NCBI GenBank assembly: GCA_003250355.1
Contig: QKGS01000077.1
Coordinates: 122,671-186,670, forward strand
Source: Bacteroidota bacterium
Lineage (GTDB): Bacteria > Bacteroidota > Bacteroidia > Bacteroidales > SZUA-534
Direction: 5' to 3'
DNA: 64,000 nt
In this document: positions 24,805 through 33,991 of the stretch, piece after piece
Numbering within the stretch: position 1 is the stretch's first letter
Layout of the letters: every line of letters starts with the position of its first letter
Translations under genes and position numbers: made by a program
The notes under the pieces: model-generated
What the model saw: the letters and a program-made list of their open reading frames with translations, nothing else
The model's database searches: none
What the model was told of the DNA's origin: nothing

Positions 24805-25194
24805 TCAGAACAAATCTTCTTCAAAGAAGCTTTTAATAGCTCCAATATAAAATTCTCTCCATCCTTCATTAATATTTTCATAAGCCTCATCAGGGATATT
24901 GGTGTGTCTAACTTCAACACTTGTACTTTCAGCACCTTTGGGGTGTAGCTTAATAGTAACAAGTGATGGTTCATCAAGGTTATCGAAATACCATTCCTGT
25001 ACTAATTCTTTGTTTTGAATAACTTTTATGTTCTTACCCACAATATCGCCATCCCATAATGAAAATTCGGTTCCTTCCTTGTCGTCCATTACGGCTTTAT
25101 TACCACTCCAAAGCTCTATTGTAAAAGGGTTAGTAAGAGCCAGAAATATTTCTTCAGGCTCAGCCTGTATATCGGTATAAAATTTAATATCCAT
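24805..25194 (-). CDS. SRPBCC/START-like domain protein
   Basis: 129 residues, a compact single domain. It starts MDIKFYTDIQAEPEEIF with a helix-grip pattern, then ALTNPFTIELWSG, EFSLWDGDIVGKN, VQEWYFDN and a long C-terminal helix (GWREFYIGAIKSFFEE). This resembles the Aha1-C/SRPBCC group, which binds hydrophobic ligands or chaperones. Its first codons overlap the end of the upstream gene by 11 bases, so the two are translationally linked. Cytoplasmic; ligand unknown. Confidence 0.8.
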   Translation of the reverse strand: MDIKFYTDIQAEPEEIFLALTNPFTIELWSGNKAVMDDKEGTEFSLWDGDIVGKNIKVIQNKELVQEWYFDNLDEPSLVTIKLHPKGAESTSVEVRHTNIPDEAYENINEGWREFYIGAIKSFFEEDLF

Positions 25195-26233
25195 ATGTTT
25201 TTAAATTAGTCATATTGTTATAATAAACTTCGTTTATGCTTTGCAGTTCATGTCCCGGCTTATCCATAAAAAAATAAATAGCCCCCCAGTTATGCTTTAC
25301 TTTAAGGTAAACAGTAACTTTATTGTCGATATTCATAATAATGCGTATAATGTGCTTCCCCTGTTTTTCAATTTCTTCAACAGTTTTTGTATTGGGGTAT
25401 TTTTTTATAAGTCGTTCATTTTCAGCTACGGCAAATTGTTCGCGCTCTTGAGGCGACATGGCAGATATTGGTTTTTGTTGCGGCTTATTATCGGGTTTAT
25501 TAATAATCAGAACTTTAGGTTTCTCTACTGTTTTCTTTTTCACTTCAAGTGTAGGTACTATATCATTTATTTGTACTTCAACTAATTCTAAATCATCTGC
25601 TTCTATATCTAACTCTAGTATTTCTTTTTCGTAAATTATATCGGGTAATTTTTGTTTTTCAAATTGTATTTTTAGAGTACTAGTTTCATTTAAACCATTT
25701 ACTTCATTTATTGACATACTTTCCATTTTATCTCCGGTAGTTTCAATAGTTCGTTCAAGTACCTGAACTTCAATTTCTGTTATAGTATCATCCGGTTCAT
25801 TGTCGATATTGAGATACAACGCCTCAGTTCTTAATTCTTCGAGTTCTTTTCGAGCCTTTTCTGCATCTTCACTCATTTTGCGTTCAGCTTCTGCTTCTGC
25901 TTTTTTTTCTATTTCCTGTTTTGCGGCTATCTCTTTTTTTGAAAGCTTTTCATTACTATTTTCCTGCAATTCCGATTTTGCAAGTTCACGCTCAATATAT
26001 ATGGTACGGATATCTTCAATTTTATAACGTGGCAAATTTGACTTAGGATTTAATTCCTGCGCCTGTTTATAAAACATTATAGCTTCAGAGTACTTGTGGG
26101 CTTCAAATGCAACTTTAGCATTTTCCATAACCTGCTTATATTCATCGGCTTTAGAAAACTCTTGGGTATATAAATTTCTTACTGCAAAAAACAGTAACAG
26201 AAATAGTAAATATTTTAAAAATGAGTAATTCAT
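25184..26233 (-). CDS. Exported TPR/coiled-coil protein of unknown function
   Basis: 349 residues from ATG 26233; a GTG at 26242 is the alternative. A signal peptide or anchor (FLKYLLFLLLFFAVRNLYT) is followed by one or two TPR-like units around residues 30-75 (AKVAFEAHKYSEAIMFYKQAQELNP, in parts). Residues 85-145 form a strongly charged coiled coil rich in Lys, Glu and Ala. The middle is acidic and low in complexity, and the C-terminal ~80 residues form a small mixed domain (ERLIKKYPNTKTVEEIEKQG). No family is recognised beyond the TPR. It is probably periplasmic and may be a scaffold. It overlaps the SRPBCC gene by 11 bases. Confidence 0.65.
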   Translation of the reverse strand: MNYSFLKYLLFLLLFFAVRNLYTQEFSKADEYKQVMENAKVAFEAHKYSEAIMFYKQAQELNPKSNLPRYKIEDIRTIYIERELAKSELQENSNEKLSKKEIAAKQEIEKKAEAEAERKMSEDAEKARKELEELRTEALYLNIDNEPDDTITEIEVQVLERTIETTGDKMESMSINEVNGLNETSTLKIQFEKQKLPDIIYEKEILELDIEADDLELVEVQINDIVPTLEVKKKTVEKPKVLIINKPDNKPQQKPISAMSPQEREQFAVAENERLIKKYPNTKTVEEIEKQGKHIIRIIMNIDNKVTVYLKVKHNWGAIYFFMDKPGHELQSINEVYYNNMTNLKTYGY

Positions 26234-26393
26234 AAACAGCACTAAAGTAGTTTGAATTCACATAGTATAATAATGATTTTCACTTTTTTTATAATTTTAG
26301 CACGGCAATGAATTTAAAACACTATTTATAAGATAAAAACAACGCAACTTTTATACAGGTTTATTGTTATAAAAACTAAAAAATAAGCATAAA

Positions 26394-28424
26394 ATGAAAA
26401 AAACAATTATAAAAATGACAATTATAGCATCAATGTTGGCAGGATGTCAACACAGTGAGAAAGCAACGGAGAGCGATGATAATTTTCAGTACTTACTGGA
26501 ACAGTTTGCCGATGTTAAAATATTGAGGTATAAAATACCGGGGTTTGAAGAATTAACGTTACAACAAAAGGAACTTATATATTATTTAAGTGAAGCAGCC
26601 AATTGTGGGCGTGATATTTTATTTGATCAATTTTATGAGCATAATCTAACTATTAGAAAAACCAACGATGCAATAGTAAAAACATATAGCGGCGACAAAG
26701 ATTCGGAGGATTTTAAAACGTTTATGATATATGCCAAAAGAGTTTGGTTTTCAAATGGAATACACCATCATTACAGTACCGATAAGTTTATACCTGAAGT
26801 AAGCGAGGAATATTTCTCAGAACTAATTAGTAAATCGGACTCATCAATATTACCTTTAAAAAAAGGACAAACGGTTAATGAATTTATTTCATGGCTTTCT
26901 CCAATAATATTTAATGTAGACTATGATGCAAAACGAATAGTACTTGACGACAAAAAAGATATTATTGCAGAATCGGCATCGAATTTTTACAAAGGGCTAA
27001 CTAAAAAAGAGGTTGAAAGACACAATGCAAAATATGTTCATGCTAATTCAACAAAGCCGGTTGAGATAGGACTAAACAGCCAGCTGGTTAAAGAAAATGG
27101 TGTTGTTATTGAAAAAACATACAAAGCCGATGGTTTGTATGGCAATGCAATAAATAAAATTATATATTGGCTCGAAAAAGCTGAGGCTGTTGCCGAAAAC
27201 GATGTTCAGAGAAAAACCATAAATCTGCTTATAAAATATTATAAGACAGGCGACCTTACCGATTGGGATAATTATAATGTAAACTGGGTGCAAGACCTTG
27301 AAGCTCAGGTTGATTTTGTAAACGGCTTTATTGAAACATACGGTGACCCAATGAGTATGAAAGCGACATGGGAATCGATAGTGAATTTCAAGAACATTGA
27401 AGCAACAAAACGTACTGAAATAATAAGCAAAAATGCACAATGGTTTGAAGATAATGCACCTATTGACCCACGTTTTAAAAAAGAAGAGGTAAAAGGAGTT
27501 TCGGCAAAAGTAATTACAGTTGCACAACTTGGTGGCGATTGTTACCCATCTACACCTATTGGTATAAACTTACCAAATTCAGACTGGATTAGACGTGACC
27601 ACGGTTCTAAATCGGTAACAATAGAAAACATTACCGATGCTTACCACAAAGCTTCGGAAGGTAGCGGTTTTATTGAAGAATTTGCATATAGCGAAGAAGA
27701 GATTGAACTACATAAAAAGCATGGAGCATTGGCCGGCAACCTTCATACCGATCTGCACGAATGTTTGGGGCACGGTTCCGGCAAATTATTACCCAATACC
27801 AAAAGTGATGCTTTAATGAATTACAGTTCTGCACTGGAAGAGGCTCGTGCCGACTTGTTTGCACTATATTACATTGGCGACAGTAAAATGGTTGAGCTGG
27901 GATTAACCGAATCGTTCGATGTTGCAAAAGCAGAATACAACAATTACCTGCGAAATGGTTTAATGACTCAACTTACACGTATTGAATTAGGTAAAAATAT
28001 AGAGCAAGCCCATATGCGCAACCGGCAACTTATTTCAAAATGGTGTTTGGAGAAAGGGGCAACAGACTCGGTTGTACAAATGGTTACAAAAAACGGGAAA
28101 TCGTTTGTTGTAATTAATGACCATAAAAAATTGCGTGCTCTTTTTGGCGAATTGCTTGCTGAAATACAGCGAATAAAATCAGAAGGTGATTTTGAGGCCG
28201 GTAAAGCATTGGTAGAAACTTATGGAGTTCGGGTTGATACTGAAATTCATAAAGAGGTGCTTGAACGTTATAAAAAGCTGGGAATAGCTCCATATAGCGG
28301 ATTTGTAAATCCGGTTCTAAAACCTGTGTTTGAGAACAATAAAATAATAGACATAAAAATTGATTATACAGAATCGTTTACCGAACAAATGTTAAGATTA
28401 GGCGAGGTGTATTCATTTTTGTAA
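26394..28424 (+). CDS. Dipeptidyl peptidase III (M49), lipoprotein
   Basis: 676 residues. The lipoprotein signal ends LAGC with lipid Cys 18, so the enzyme is probably held in the periplasm or on the surface. It removes dipeptides from the N-terminus of oligopeptides. The zinc site of family M49 is clear: HECLGHGSG (two histidines and the catalytic glutamate) and, about fifty residues later, the third ligand in SALEEARADLFALYY. The sequence before it, HTDLHECLGH, follows the bacterial type. Length is in the family range. It has no operon partner. Confidence 0.93.
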   Translation: MKKTIIKMTIIASMLAGCQHSEKATESDDNFQYLLEQFADVKILRYKIPGFEELTLQQKELIYYLSEAANCGRDILFDQFYEHNLTIRKTNDAIVKTYSGDKDSEDFKTFMIYAKRVWFSNGIHHHYSTDKFIPEVSEEYFSELISKSDSSILPLKKGQTVNEFISWLSPIIFNVDYDAKRIVLDDKKDIIAESASNFYKGLTKKEVERHNAKYVHANSTKPVEIGLNSQLVKENGVVIEKTYKADGLYGNAINKIIYWLEKAEAVAENDVQRKTINLLIKYYKTGDLTDWDNYNVNWVQDLEAQVDFVNGFIETYGDPMSMKATWESIVNFKNIEATKRTEIISKNAQWFEDNAPIDPRFKKEEVKGVSAKVITVAQLGGDCYPSTPIGINLPNSDWIRRDHGSKSVTIENITDAYHKASEGSGFIEEFAYSEEEIELHKKHGALAGNLHTDLHECLGHGSGKLLPNTKSDALMNYSSALEEARADLFALYYIGDSKMVELGLTESFDVAKAEYNNYLRNGLMTQLTRIELGKNIEQAHMRNRQLISKWCLEKGATDSVVQMVTKNGKSFVVINDHKKLRALFGELLAEIQRIKSEGDFEAGKALVETYGVRVDTEIHKEVLERYKKLGIAPYSGFVNPVLKPVFENNKIIDIKIDYTESFTEQMLRLGEVYSFL

Positions 28425-28783
28425 AATCAATTATATTATAGGCAATTGAAGAGGGAATGCACCTTTCTTTTTAAAAATAGATTAATTATCTTGAAACTAG
28501 TATAACGTTTCACATTAATTCGGTTAAAAAATAGAGATGCTATAAATAAAGGACTTTTGAGGTTCGCTTAAAAATATTTTTCGGGATATATATTACTATT
28601 AAATGTACAAAATTCCCTTACGGGAATCTAGAACTGGGGCTTGACCATTCAACAACTTTGTATAAAATTTGGTGACAGAATAAAATTGAGTTATTAAAGT
28701 GAAATAAATTGCTTATAACAACTGAAACTTGAATATTTTTTTATATTTGCAGCAAAATTGAGATTTATTAAATTTATTCAGCT
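28425..28783. other. Gene-free gap between DPP III and DUF2795 genes
   Basis: 359 bases of AT-rich sequence. It holds a short inverted repeat ATTCCC-TTAC-GGGAAT at 28612-28627 with no T-run, and the -7 box for the next gene. Nothing else recognisable. Confidence 0.5.
28742..28749 (+). promoter_or_regulatory. Putative -7 box of the DUF2795 gene
   Basis: TATATTTG, a perfect TAnnTTTG match followed by CAGC, 35 bases before the ATG. No -33 at ideal spacing. Confidence 0.55.
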
Positions 28784-29005
28784 ATGTATTGGACACTTGA
28801 ACTTGCGCAAAACCTGGAAGATGCTCCATGGCCGGCTTCAAAAGAAGAATTAATCGATTATGCTATCCGTTCGGGATCGCCTCTTGAAGTAATTGAAAAT
28901 TTACAGGAGATAGAAGACGAAGGAGAAATATATGAGACTATTGAAGATATTTGGCCTGACTATCCAAGTAAAGATGATTTTTTCTTTAATGAAGATGAAT
29001 ATTAA
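28784..29005 (+). CDS. DUF2795 small acidic protein
   Basis: 73 residues, very acidic. MYWTLELAQNLEDAPWPASK and the following ELIDYAIRSGSPLEVIENLQ match DUF2795, a small domain common in Bacteroidota and other phyla with no assigned role. The C-terminal tail is EDIWPDYP then a run of Asp, Glu and Phe. It has its own -7 box and terminator, so it is a single-gene unit. Cytoplasmic. Confidence 0.9.
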   Translation: MYWTLELAQNLEDAPWPASKEELIDYAIRSGSPLEVIENLQEIEDEGEIYETIEDIWPDYPSKDDFFFNEDEY

Positions 29006-29008
29006 GAA

Positions 29009-29042
29009 AAAAAAGAGGCTGATTATTCAGTCTCTTTTTTTA
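29009..29042. terminator. Bidirectional terminator between DUF2795 and the OstA-like gene
   Basis: 14-bp stem with one G-U pair: 29009-29022 with 29027-29040, loop TTAT, A- and T-runs on both sides. The stop codon of the minus-strand gene begins inside the right arm. Confidence 0.85.
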
Positions 29043-30752
29043 TTTCTTATCGGTAATATTAGGTAGTGGAAAAGTGTTTGAATCCCACAAAAATATATCC
29101 GATGGTCGTAATGGTCTAATCTCTTTTTGCCATGTAAACCCTTTCAATCGCATCTCTTTTTCGGTTTTATCTTCAAGCGGATAAGTATTCGACACCGGCT
29201 TACTGCGATATACAATTCTACTTGGCTCACTCTCTTTCATATATATAGTTATATTATCGCTGTTAGCCATATTTACTCCTATAATCTCACCTTCATCTTC
29301 GGGAAAGTATATAGTTTCACTCAATTTTTGTACATCAACACGGTGTAGCTCGTCATTTTTAAAATACCCGGTTATCTCCTTCCCTTTTATTTGATTAAAA
29401 TGAACACTATCGTGCTCCGATATTACAAGCCCTGTATTATAAATTTTAAACCGATCTATTTTTTCATTTTTTACAAATGCCTCTATATATTCACCGGTAA
29501 TTTGACTGCCCTCAGCCCACAAAACAGGCGAACCATGAAACTGCATTATAGAATCTTCAAGCGACATATGCAAGCTGTCTGTTTTTGCCTGAAAGTTGCT
29601 TTTAAATATTTTTACATGATAATAAGCTGTAAAATATCGATACCCTACTACCGAATCAAATACAACAGTTGAATCACGCAACACTATTGAGTCACGCACC
29701 AATAATGAATCACCGGGCATTTTCCCGTTAAGGGATACATAAACAGTATCGGCATATAACAAAGTATCGGTTTTTACCACTTTTGTAAATTGCTGTACTA
29801 TTGAGTCTACGGCAGTGTACAAAGTATCGGCATGCATATAAACCGAATCGCCGTCGAGTATACTTATTACCTGTGCACTATCGGTTATAAACAGTGAATT
29901 ATTGTACTGGCGAACCTCAATATAATTACCCTTAGCAATCATATCCTGAACAGTATCGTTAACAGTTACATTGCTGTATGCATACCCTAACCGGTCGTTG
30001 CGTTTGTATATAAGGCTGTCGGCTTCTACTATCTGCTGTGTGTTTGAATAGTAAGCATCGTTGCGCATAAACATTACATCGGTTTGGGTATTGTACCACC
30101 CAAACTTCGCATACATATAATTTGTATCGTTAAAAAACTCTGTGGGTCCAAAAAAATATACTATCTCCGATTCTGTATTATACTTTAATGTATCGGTATA
30201 CATTTTATACTCACCTTCATTGTGTGTTACTACCACATTGTTTTTAAAAAAAACATTGTTCTGCTTGTTGTAATAATGCCCCTTAACACTGGTAAGAGTT
30301 GTAGCACTGTCAACCAACTTACCTCCATAAATATAATACCCGATATCATTTGCTATATCATAATCGAGCGAATCGGTATACAGTATTATCTGTTTATCGC
30401 GCAATACTACATTATTTCTGAAATATGCCATTTTCAAATCGCCGTTATGACGTAGAAAATCACTTTTTACATCAACACTCTCATTTCCTAATTTATACAA
30501 ATGAACATTTCCAAACGCATCGAACATATTTTTTTCGGCATAAAAATATGCACTATCACACTCCATTATAGTGCTGTCTTGTTCAAAAACAACATCGCCT
30601 ATTAAGCGACGCGCTCCATTATTAATCGATTTATCGGAACGGATAGAATTTGCACTCTTTAAATTTACCTTTGTTTTCTTTTGTGAATACAATGTACTGC
30701 TAACCAATATAATTACTAACAGTACACTTATTTGTTTTAAAATGAATTTCAT
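29040..30752 (-). CDS. OstA/LptA-like lipopolysaccharide transport protein
   Basis: 570 residues with an N-terminal signal sequence (ILKQISVLLVIILVSSTLYS). The mature protein is a long run of short beta-strands with repeating DSAYFY, TDSLDYD, ADSLIYK and ADTLYTA motifs, the beta-jellyroll pattern of OstA/LptA domains, probably two in tandem. LptA domains form the periplasmic bridge that carries lipopolysaccharide to the outer membrane. It is the last gene of the guaB-parvulin-moxR run. The large size is typical of Bacteroidota OstA-like proteins, which differ from the ~180-residue LptA of E. coli. Confidence 0.82.
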   Translation of the reverse strand: MKFILKQISVLLVIILVSSTLYSQKKTKVNLKSANSIRSDKSINNGARRLIGDVVFEQDSTIMECDSAYFYAEKNMFDAFGNVHLYKLGNESVDVKSDFLRHNGDLKMAYFRNNVVLRDKQIILYTDSLDYDIANDIGYYIYGGKLVDSATTLTSVKGHYYNKQNNVFFKNNVVVTHNEGEYKMYTDTLKYNTESEIVYFFGPTEFFNDTNYMYAKFGWYNTQTDVMFMRNDAYYSNTQQIVEADSLIYKRNDRLGYAYSNVTVNDTVQDMIAKGNYIEVRQYNNSLFITDSAQVISILDGDSVYMHADTLYTAVDSIVQQFTKVVKTDTLLYADTVYVSLNGKMPGDSLLVRDSIVLRDSTVVFDSVVGYRYFTAYYHVKIFKSNFQAKTDSLHMSLEDSIMQFHGSPVLWAEGSQITGEYIEAFVKNEKIDRFKIYNTGLVISEHDSVHFNQIKGKEITGYFKNDELHRVDVQKLSETIYFPEDEGEIIGVNMANSDNITIYMKESEPSRIVYRSKPVSNTYPLEDKTEKEMRLKGFTWQKEIRPLRPSDIFLWDSNTFPLPNITDKK

Positions 30753-30786
30753 TAAAGAGACCTAATATTGAATATTTTAACCAAAA

Positions 30787-31764
30787 CTAATTTAATGATT
30801 CAATAATCTTGCCAACAATATGCTCAACCGTAATTCCGGCAGCCTCGGCTTTGTAGTTTCTAACCAAACGGTGACGAAGTATCGGTAAAGCTACTGCTTT
30901 TATATCTTCAATATCGGGTGAGTATTTTCCGCTTATTGCAGCATGTGTTTTTGCTCCCAATACAAGATACTGCGATGCTCGTGGGCCTGCACCCCAGCTT
31001 ATATACTGGTTAGTAAGCTCGTGGGCGTCTTCCCTTCCGGGGCGGGTTTTTGAAACCAGTTTTACTGCATAGCGCACTACATTATCATTCACCGGTATTT
31101 TTCGTACCAATTGCTGATATGCATTTATTTGCTCACCTGTTAGTATACTGTTAACCTTAGTTTGAATATTTGTAGTAGTACTGGAAACTATATTTATCTC
31201 ATTTTCAACCGATGGATAATCGAGTAAGATATTGAACATAAAACGGTCGAGTTGAGCTTCCGGTAACGGATATGTACCCTCCTGCTCAATAGGGTTTTGT
31301 GTTGCAAGTACAAAAAACGGGGCACCAAGTTCAAATCGTTTTCCTGCGGCAGTAACCGACTTTTCTTGCATAGCCTCAAGCAGAGCCGACTGTGTTTTGG
31401 GCGGTGTTCTGTTTATTTCGTCGGCCAATACAATATTGGCAAATAATGGTCCTTTTATAAATTCAAAGTCGCGCTTTTCGTTAAGTATTTCCGACCCAAT
31501 AATATCAGACGGCATTAAATCAGGGGTAAACTGTATACGCTTATAGTTAAGACTCAGAGCATCGGCAATAGTATTAACCAATAATGTTTTTGCAAGCCCG
31601 GGAACTCCTACCAGCAAACAATGACCTCCACTAAAAACAGATATAAGTGTCTCCTTTACAACATCATCTTGCCCTATTATAACCTTTTTTATTTCTGCCA
31701 TAAGGTCAGAAAATGAAGCTTTTAGTGAGTCTACTGCTTCTACATCGCTAGTAAATTGTTCCAT
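30787..31764 (-). CDS. MoxR-family AAA+ ATPase
   Basis: 325 residues. Walker A in LLVGVPGLAKTLL, Walker B in IVLADEINRTPPKTQ, sensor 1 in FVLATQNPIEQEGTYPLPEAQ, and an arginine finger region LDRFMFNI. The C-terminal lid domain has SWGAGPRASQYLVLGAK. MoxR ATPases act as chaperones for maturing enzymes or envelope complexes, usually with a von Willebrand A-domain partner. No such partner is in this window. The gene follows the SurA-like gene by five bases and precedes the OstA-like gene. Confidence 0.93.
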   Translation of the reverse strand: MEQFTSDVEAVDSLKASFSDLMAEIKKVIIGQDDVVKETLISVFSGGHCLLVGVPGLAKTLLVNTIADALSLNYKRIQFTPDLMPSDIIGSEILNEKRDFEFIKGPLFANIVLADEINRTPPKTQSALLEAMQEKSVTAAGKRFELGAPFFVLATQNPIEQEGTYPLPEAQLDRFMFNILLDYPSVENEINIVSSTTTNIQTKVNSILTGEQINAYQQLVRKIPVNDNVVRYAVKLVSKTRPGREDAHELTNQYISWGAGPRASQYLVLGAKTHAAISGKYSPDIEDIKAVALPILRHRLVRNYKAEAAGITVEHIVGKIIESLN

Positions 31765-31769
31765 ATAGT

Positions 31770-33113
31770 TTATTTTATCCAGGCCTTATTATTAAAATCA
31801 CAATTTTGGTAACTGTCATCTATTTTTATAAATGCTTTATCAACTGCCCCTTTTATCCACTCCTGCATATAATCATGCTTCTTCATATTTAAAGCCATAT
31901 CCTGTATAAGTTGATAATCTTCTTTCAGATTTGCTTTATGTGGGTTACGCTTCTCTTTTAAAAGCACTATTTTATATACTTTATTCCCATTGTCGTCTTC
32001 TGTTTCGAACGGTGCCGACACTCTACCCACTTCAAGGTTTCTTATGGCAAGTGCTACCTTAGAGTCAATATGCGATGCCTCCCACATTGAATTTCCGGTC
32101 ATTGGGTTTAGCATTACACCTCCGTTCATGCGTGTTTCATCGTCATTGGAATATAGCCAGCAGGCATCTTTAAACTTCATGTTACCTGCATTTATTTCTG
32201 TTTGTACCGAATCGAGTATTTTTATAGTCTTCTCCTTTTCATCAAACGATATTCGCGGTTTTAGGAGTATATGGCGACAATTCATTCTCTCTCCTTTTAT
32301 TTCAATCAGTTGAATTATATGATACCCAAAATCGGTTTTAACAACTTTCGACACTTCGCCGGGCTGTAAGTTAAAAGCTACCGCCGAGAACTCAGGCACT
32401 AAATCGCCGCGGCTTACAAAACCTAACTCTCCACCTTTGGTTGCTGTTCCCTTGTCTTCGGAATACAATACTGCCAGTGTAGCAAAGCTTTCTCCTTTCG
32501 CTACTCTCTCCTTAAATTCTCTAAGCCTGTCTTTTACCCTAAGTATTTCAACCTCCTTTATTTTCGGATATATAATAACCTGCTCCAGTCCAAATTGAGT
32601 ATTTACCACAGGCAAACTATCTTCGGGCATACTGTTATAAAATGCTTTTATTTCGCTTGGGGTTACATCAATATCCGAAGTTATTTCCTGCATCATTCTT
32701 TGACCCAACATTTGCTCTTTTATAACATCGCGCATATTTGCTTTTATTTCAGCAATAGGCTTCTTGTAGTATTCCTCCAGTTTCTCTTCACTACCTATTT
32801 GACTAACATAGCCGTTTACCCGGCGATTAACTTCCGCCTCTACCTCATCGGGGGTTACCTCTATACTATCTATTTTCGATTGATGCACCAACAGCTTTGC
32901 AAATAATAATTCTTCGAGCACTTCGCAGTTCAAATCGCGCGATGAATAGTAACCCTGAGCTTTCATTTGTTCTGCCTGAGCTTCTACTTCACTTTCTAGT
33001 ATTATCTCATCGCCAACTATTGCCAGTACCTGATCCAAAATTTGCTTATCCTGAGCTATGGTACTTATTTGTAATACACTAAATAACAGAACTGTTATAA
33101 TACTTCTTATCAT
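31770..33113 (-). CDS. SurA-like periplasmic parvulin chaperone
   Basis: 447 residues, signal peptide to about residue 20 (ITVLLFSVLQISTIAQ). The N-terminal chaperone domain includes LDQVLAIVGDEIILESEVE, the typical SurA beginning. One parvulin domain lies around residues 175-270: LEQVIIYPK, GESFATLAVLYSEDKGTATKGGELGFVSRGDL in parts, and FGYHIIQLIEIKGER. A second, weaker parvulin-like unit follows (NCRHILLKPR). SurA escorts outer-membrane proteins across the periplasm. It overlaps functionally with two more parvulin-type genes directly upstream. Confidence 0.9.
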   Translation of the reverse strand: MIRSIITVLLFSVLQISTIAQDKQILDQVLAIVGDEIILESEVEAQAEQMKAQGYYSSRDLNCEVLEELLFAKLLVHQSKIDSIEVTPDEVEAEVNRRVNGYVSQIGSEEKLEEYYKKPIAEIKANMRDVIKEQMLGQRMMQEITSDIDVTPSEIKAFYNSMPEDSLPVVNTQFGLEQVIIYPKIKEVEILRVKDRLREFKERVAKGESFATLAVLYSEDKGTATKGGELGFVSRGDLVPEFSAVAFNLQPGEVSKVVKTDFGYHIIQLIEIKGERMNCRHILLKPRISFDEKEKTIKILDSVQTEINAGNMKFKDACWLYSNDDETRMNGGVMLNPMTGNSMWEASHIDSKVALAIRNLEVGRVSAPFETEDDNGNKVYKIVLLKEKRNPHKANLKEDYQLIQDMALNMKKHDYMQEWIKGAVDKAFIKIDDSYQNCDFNNKAWIK

Positions 33114-33118
33114 TATTT

Positions 33119-33973
33119 TTAATCGGTGTAAATTGTAAATTTCTTTTGGTTAACCCCATCGCGGTATACATTATTCTCAAGCTCCTGAATAAATTCTATT
33201 TTTCTGCGGTTCAGAATTATATCTTTTATCTGTCTTTCAACAAAATACTGTGGTGTAGTATCATTAGTTAGCTTATAATCGAGTACCGATACATAGTATT
33301 TATACAGTGAGTCTGATACTTCAAAATTCCTGTTATACTTAAGAAACTGTTCTCTGTTATCGATTTTTTTGGGTGTTTTCGACAATACTTCGCTAAAGTA
33401 AACCCAATCTTCACCCATATCGAAATTTCGGGCATTTTGGTAACAGTAATCTTCCAAACTAATTATATCTTCCTCTCTTTGTGAACCTATCCACTGCCGT
33501 ATTTTGTATGAATCGTACAACGATTTTGGAACCTTCACAAAACGGGCTTTTACTACACTACTGTCAAGTTTAAAGTTACCCGAATGTTTTGAATAGTATT
33601 CATCAATTTGTTCCTGTGTTACTACGGTATCAAGTTTTTGCTTTATCAGCATTTGTTGATATTTGAATACAATCAACGAAATTCGGTAATTTTCAATCAT
33701 GTAATCAATATCTTTCAAGCTCTTAATATCAATATTTTTACGAGCTTTCTCTAACAATAACTGATTTCGAACCCATTTTTCAATATAAGTTTGAGCAAAT
33801 GAAATACTATCAATTTCAACATCTGTTTGAGGTAATACATCGGCCAAATCGGTATCGTATAAAACTCTGTCGCCTACCTTTGCTATTACTACTGCATTCT
33901 TATTATTCAAACCTGTACAAGCCGAAAACAGTATCACATAAGACAATAATATTACACTCTTAATATCAAACAT
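33119..33973 (-). CDS. Parvulin-like chaperone lipoprotein without a clear PPIase domain
   Basis: 284 residues with a lipoprotein signal (LFSAC, lipid Cys 19). VVIAKVGDRVLYDTDLADVL and the long helices that follow (YIEKWVRNQLLLEKARK) match the N-terminal chaperone part of SurA/PpiD. The middle region VTQEQIDEYYSKHSGNF is the usual entry to a parvulin domain. The expected parvulin signature (His, Gly-Gly, FGYH) is absent, so it is probably a chaperone without isomerase activity. It sits 5 bases before the SurA-like gene and 18 after the two-domain PPIase. Confidence 0.75.
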   Translation of the reverse strand: MFDIKSVILLSYVILFSACTGLNNKNAVVIAKVGDRVLYDTDLADVLPQTDVEIDSISFAQTYIEKWVRNQLLLEKARKNIDIKSLKDIDYMIENYRISLIVFKYQQMLIKQKLDTVVTQEQIDEYYSKHSGNFKLDSSVVKARFVKVPKSLYDSYKIRQWIGSQREEDIISLEDYCYQNARNFDMGEDWVYFSEVLSKTPKKIDNREQFLKYNRNFEVSDSLYKYYVSVLDYKLTNDTTPQYFVERQIKDIILNRRKIEFIQELENNVYRDGVNQKKFTIYTD

Positions 33974-33991
33974 TGCTGTTTATAGTTTTAT

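Noticed and set aside
27072..27527. 151-codon frame opposite the DPP III gene
   Set aside because: Antisense shadow of a strongly conserved M49 enzyme; composition Cys/Phe/Ile-rich as expected of a shadow.
28612..28627. ATTCCC-TTAC-GGGAAT hairpin as the DPP III terminator
   Set aside because: No T-run follows and it is nearly 190 bases after the stop codon.
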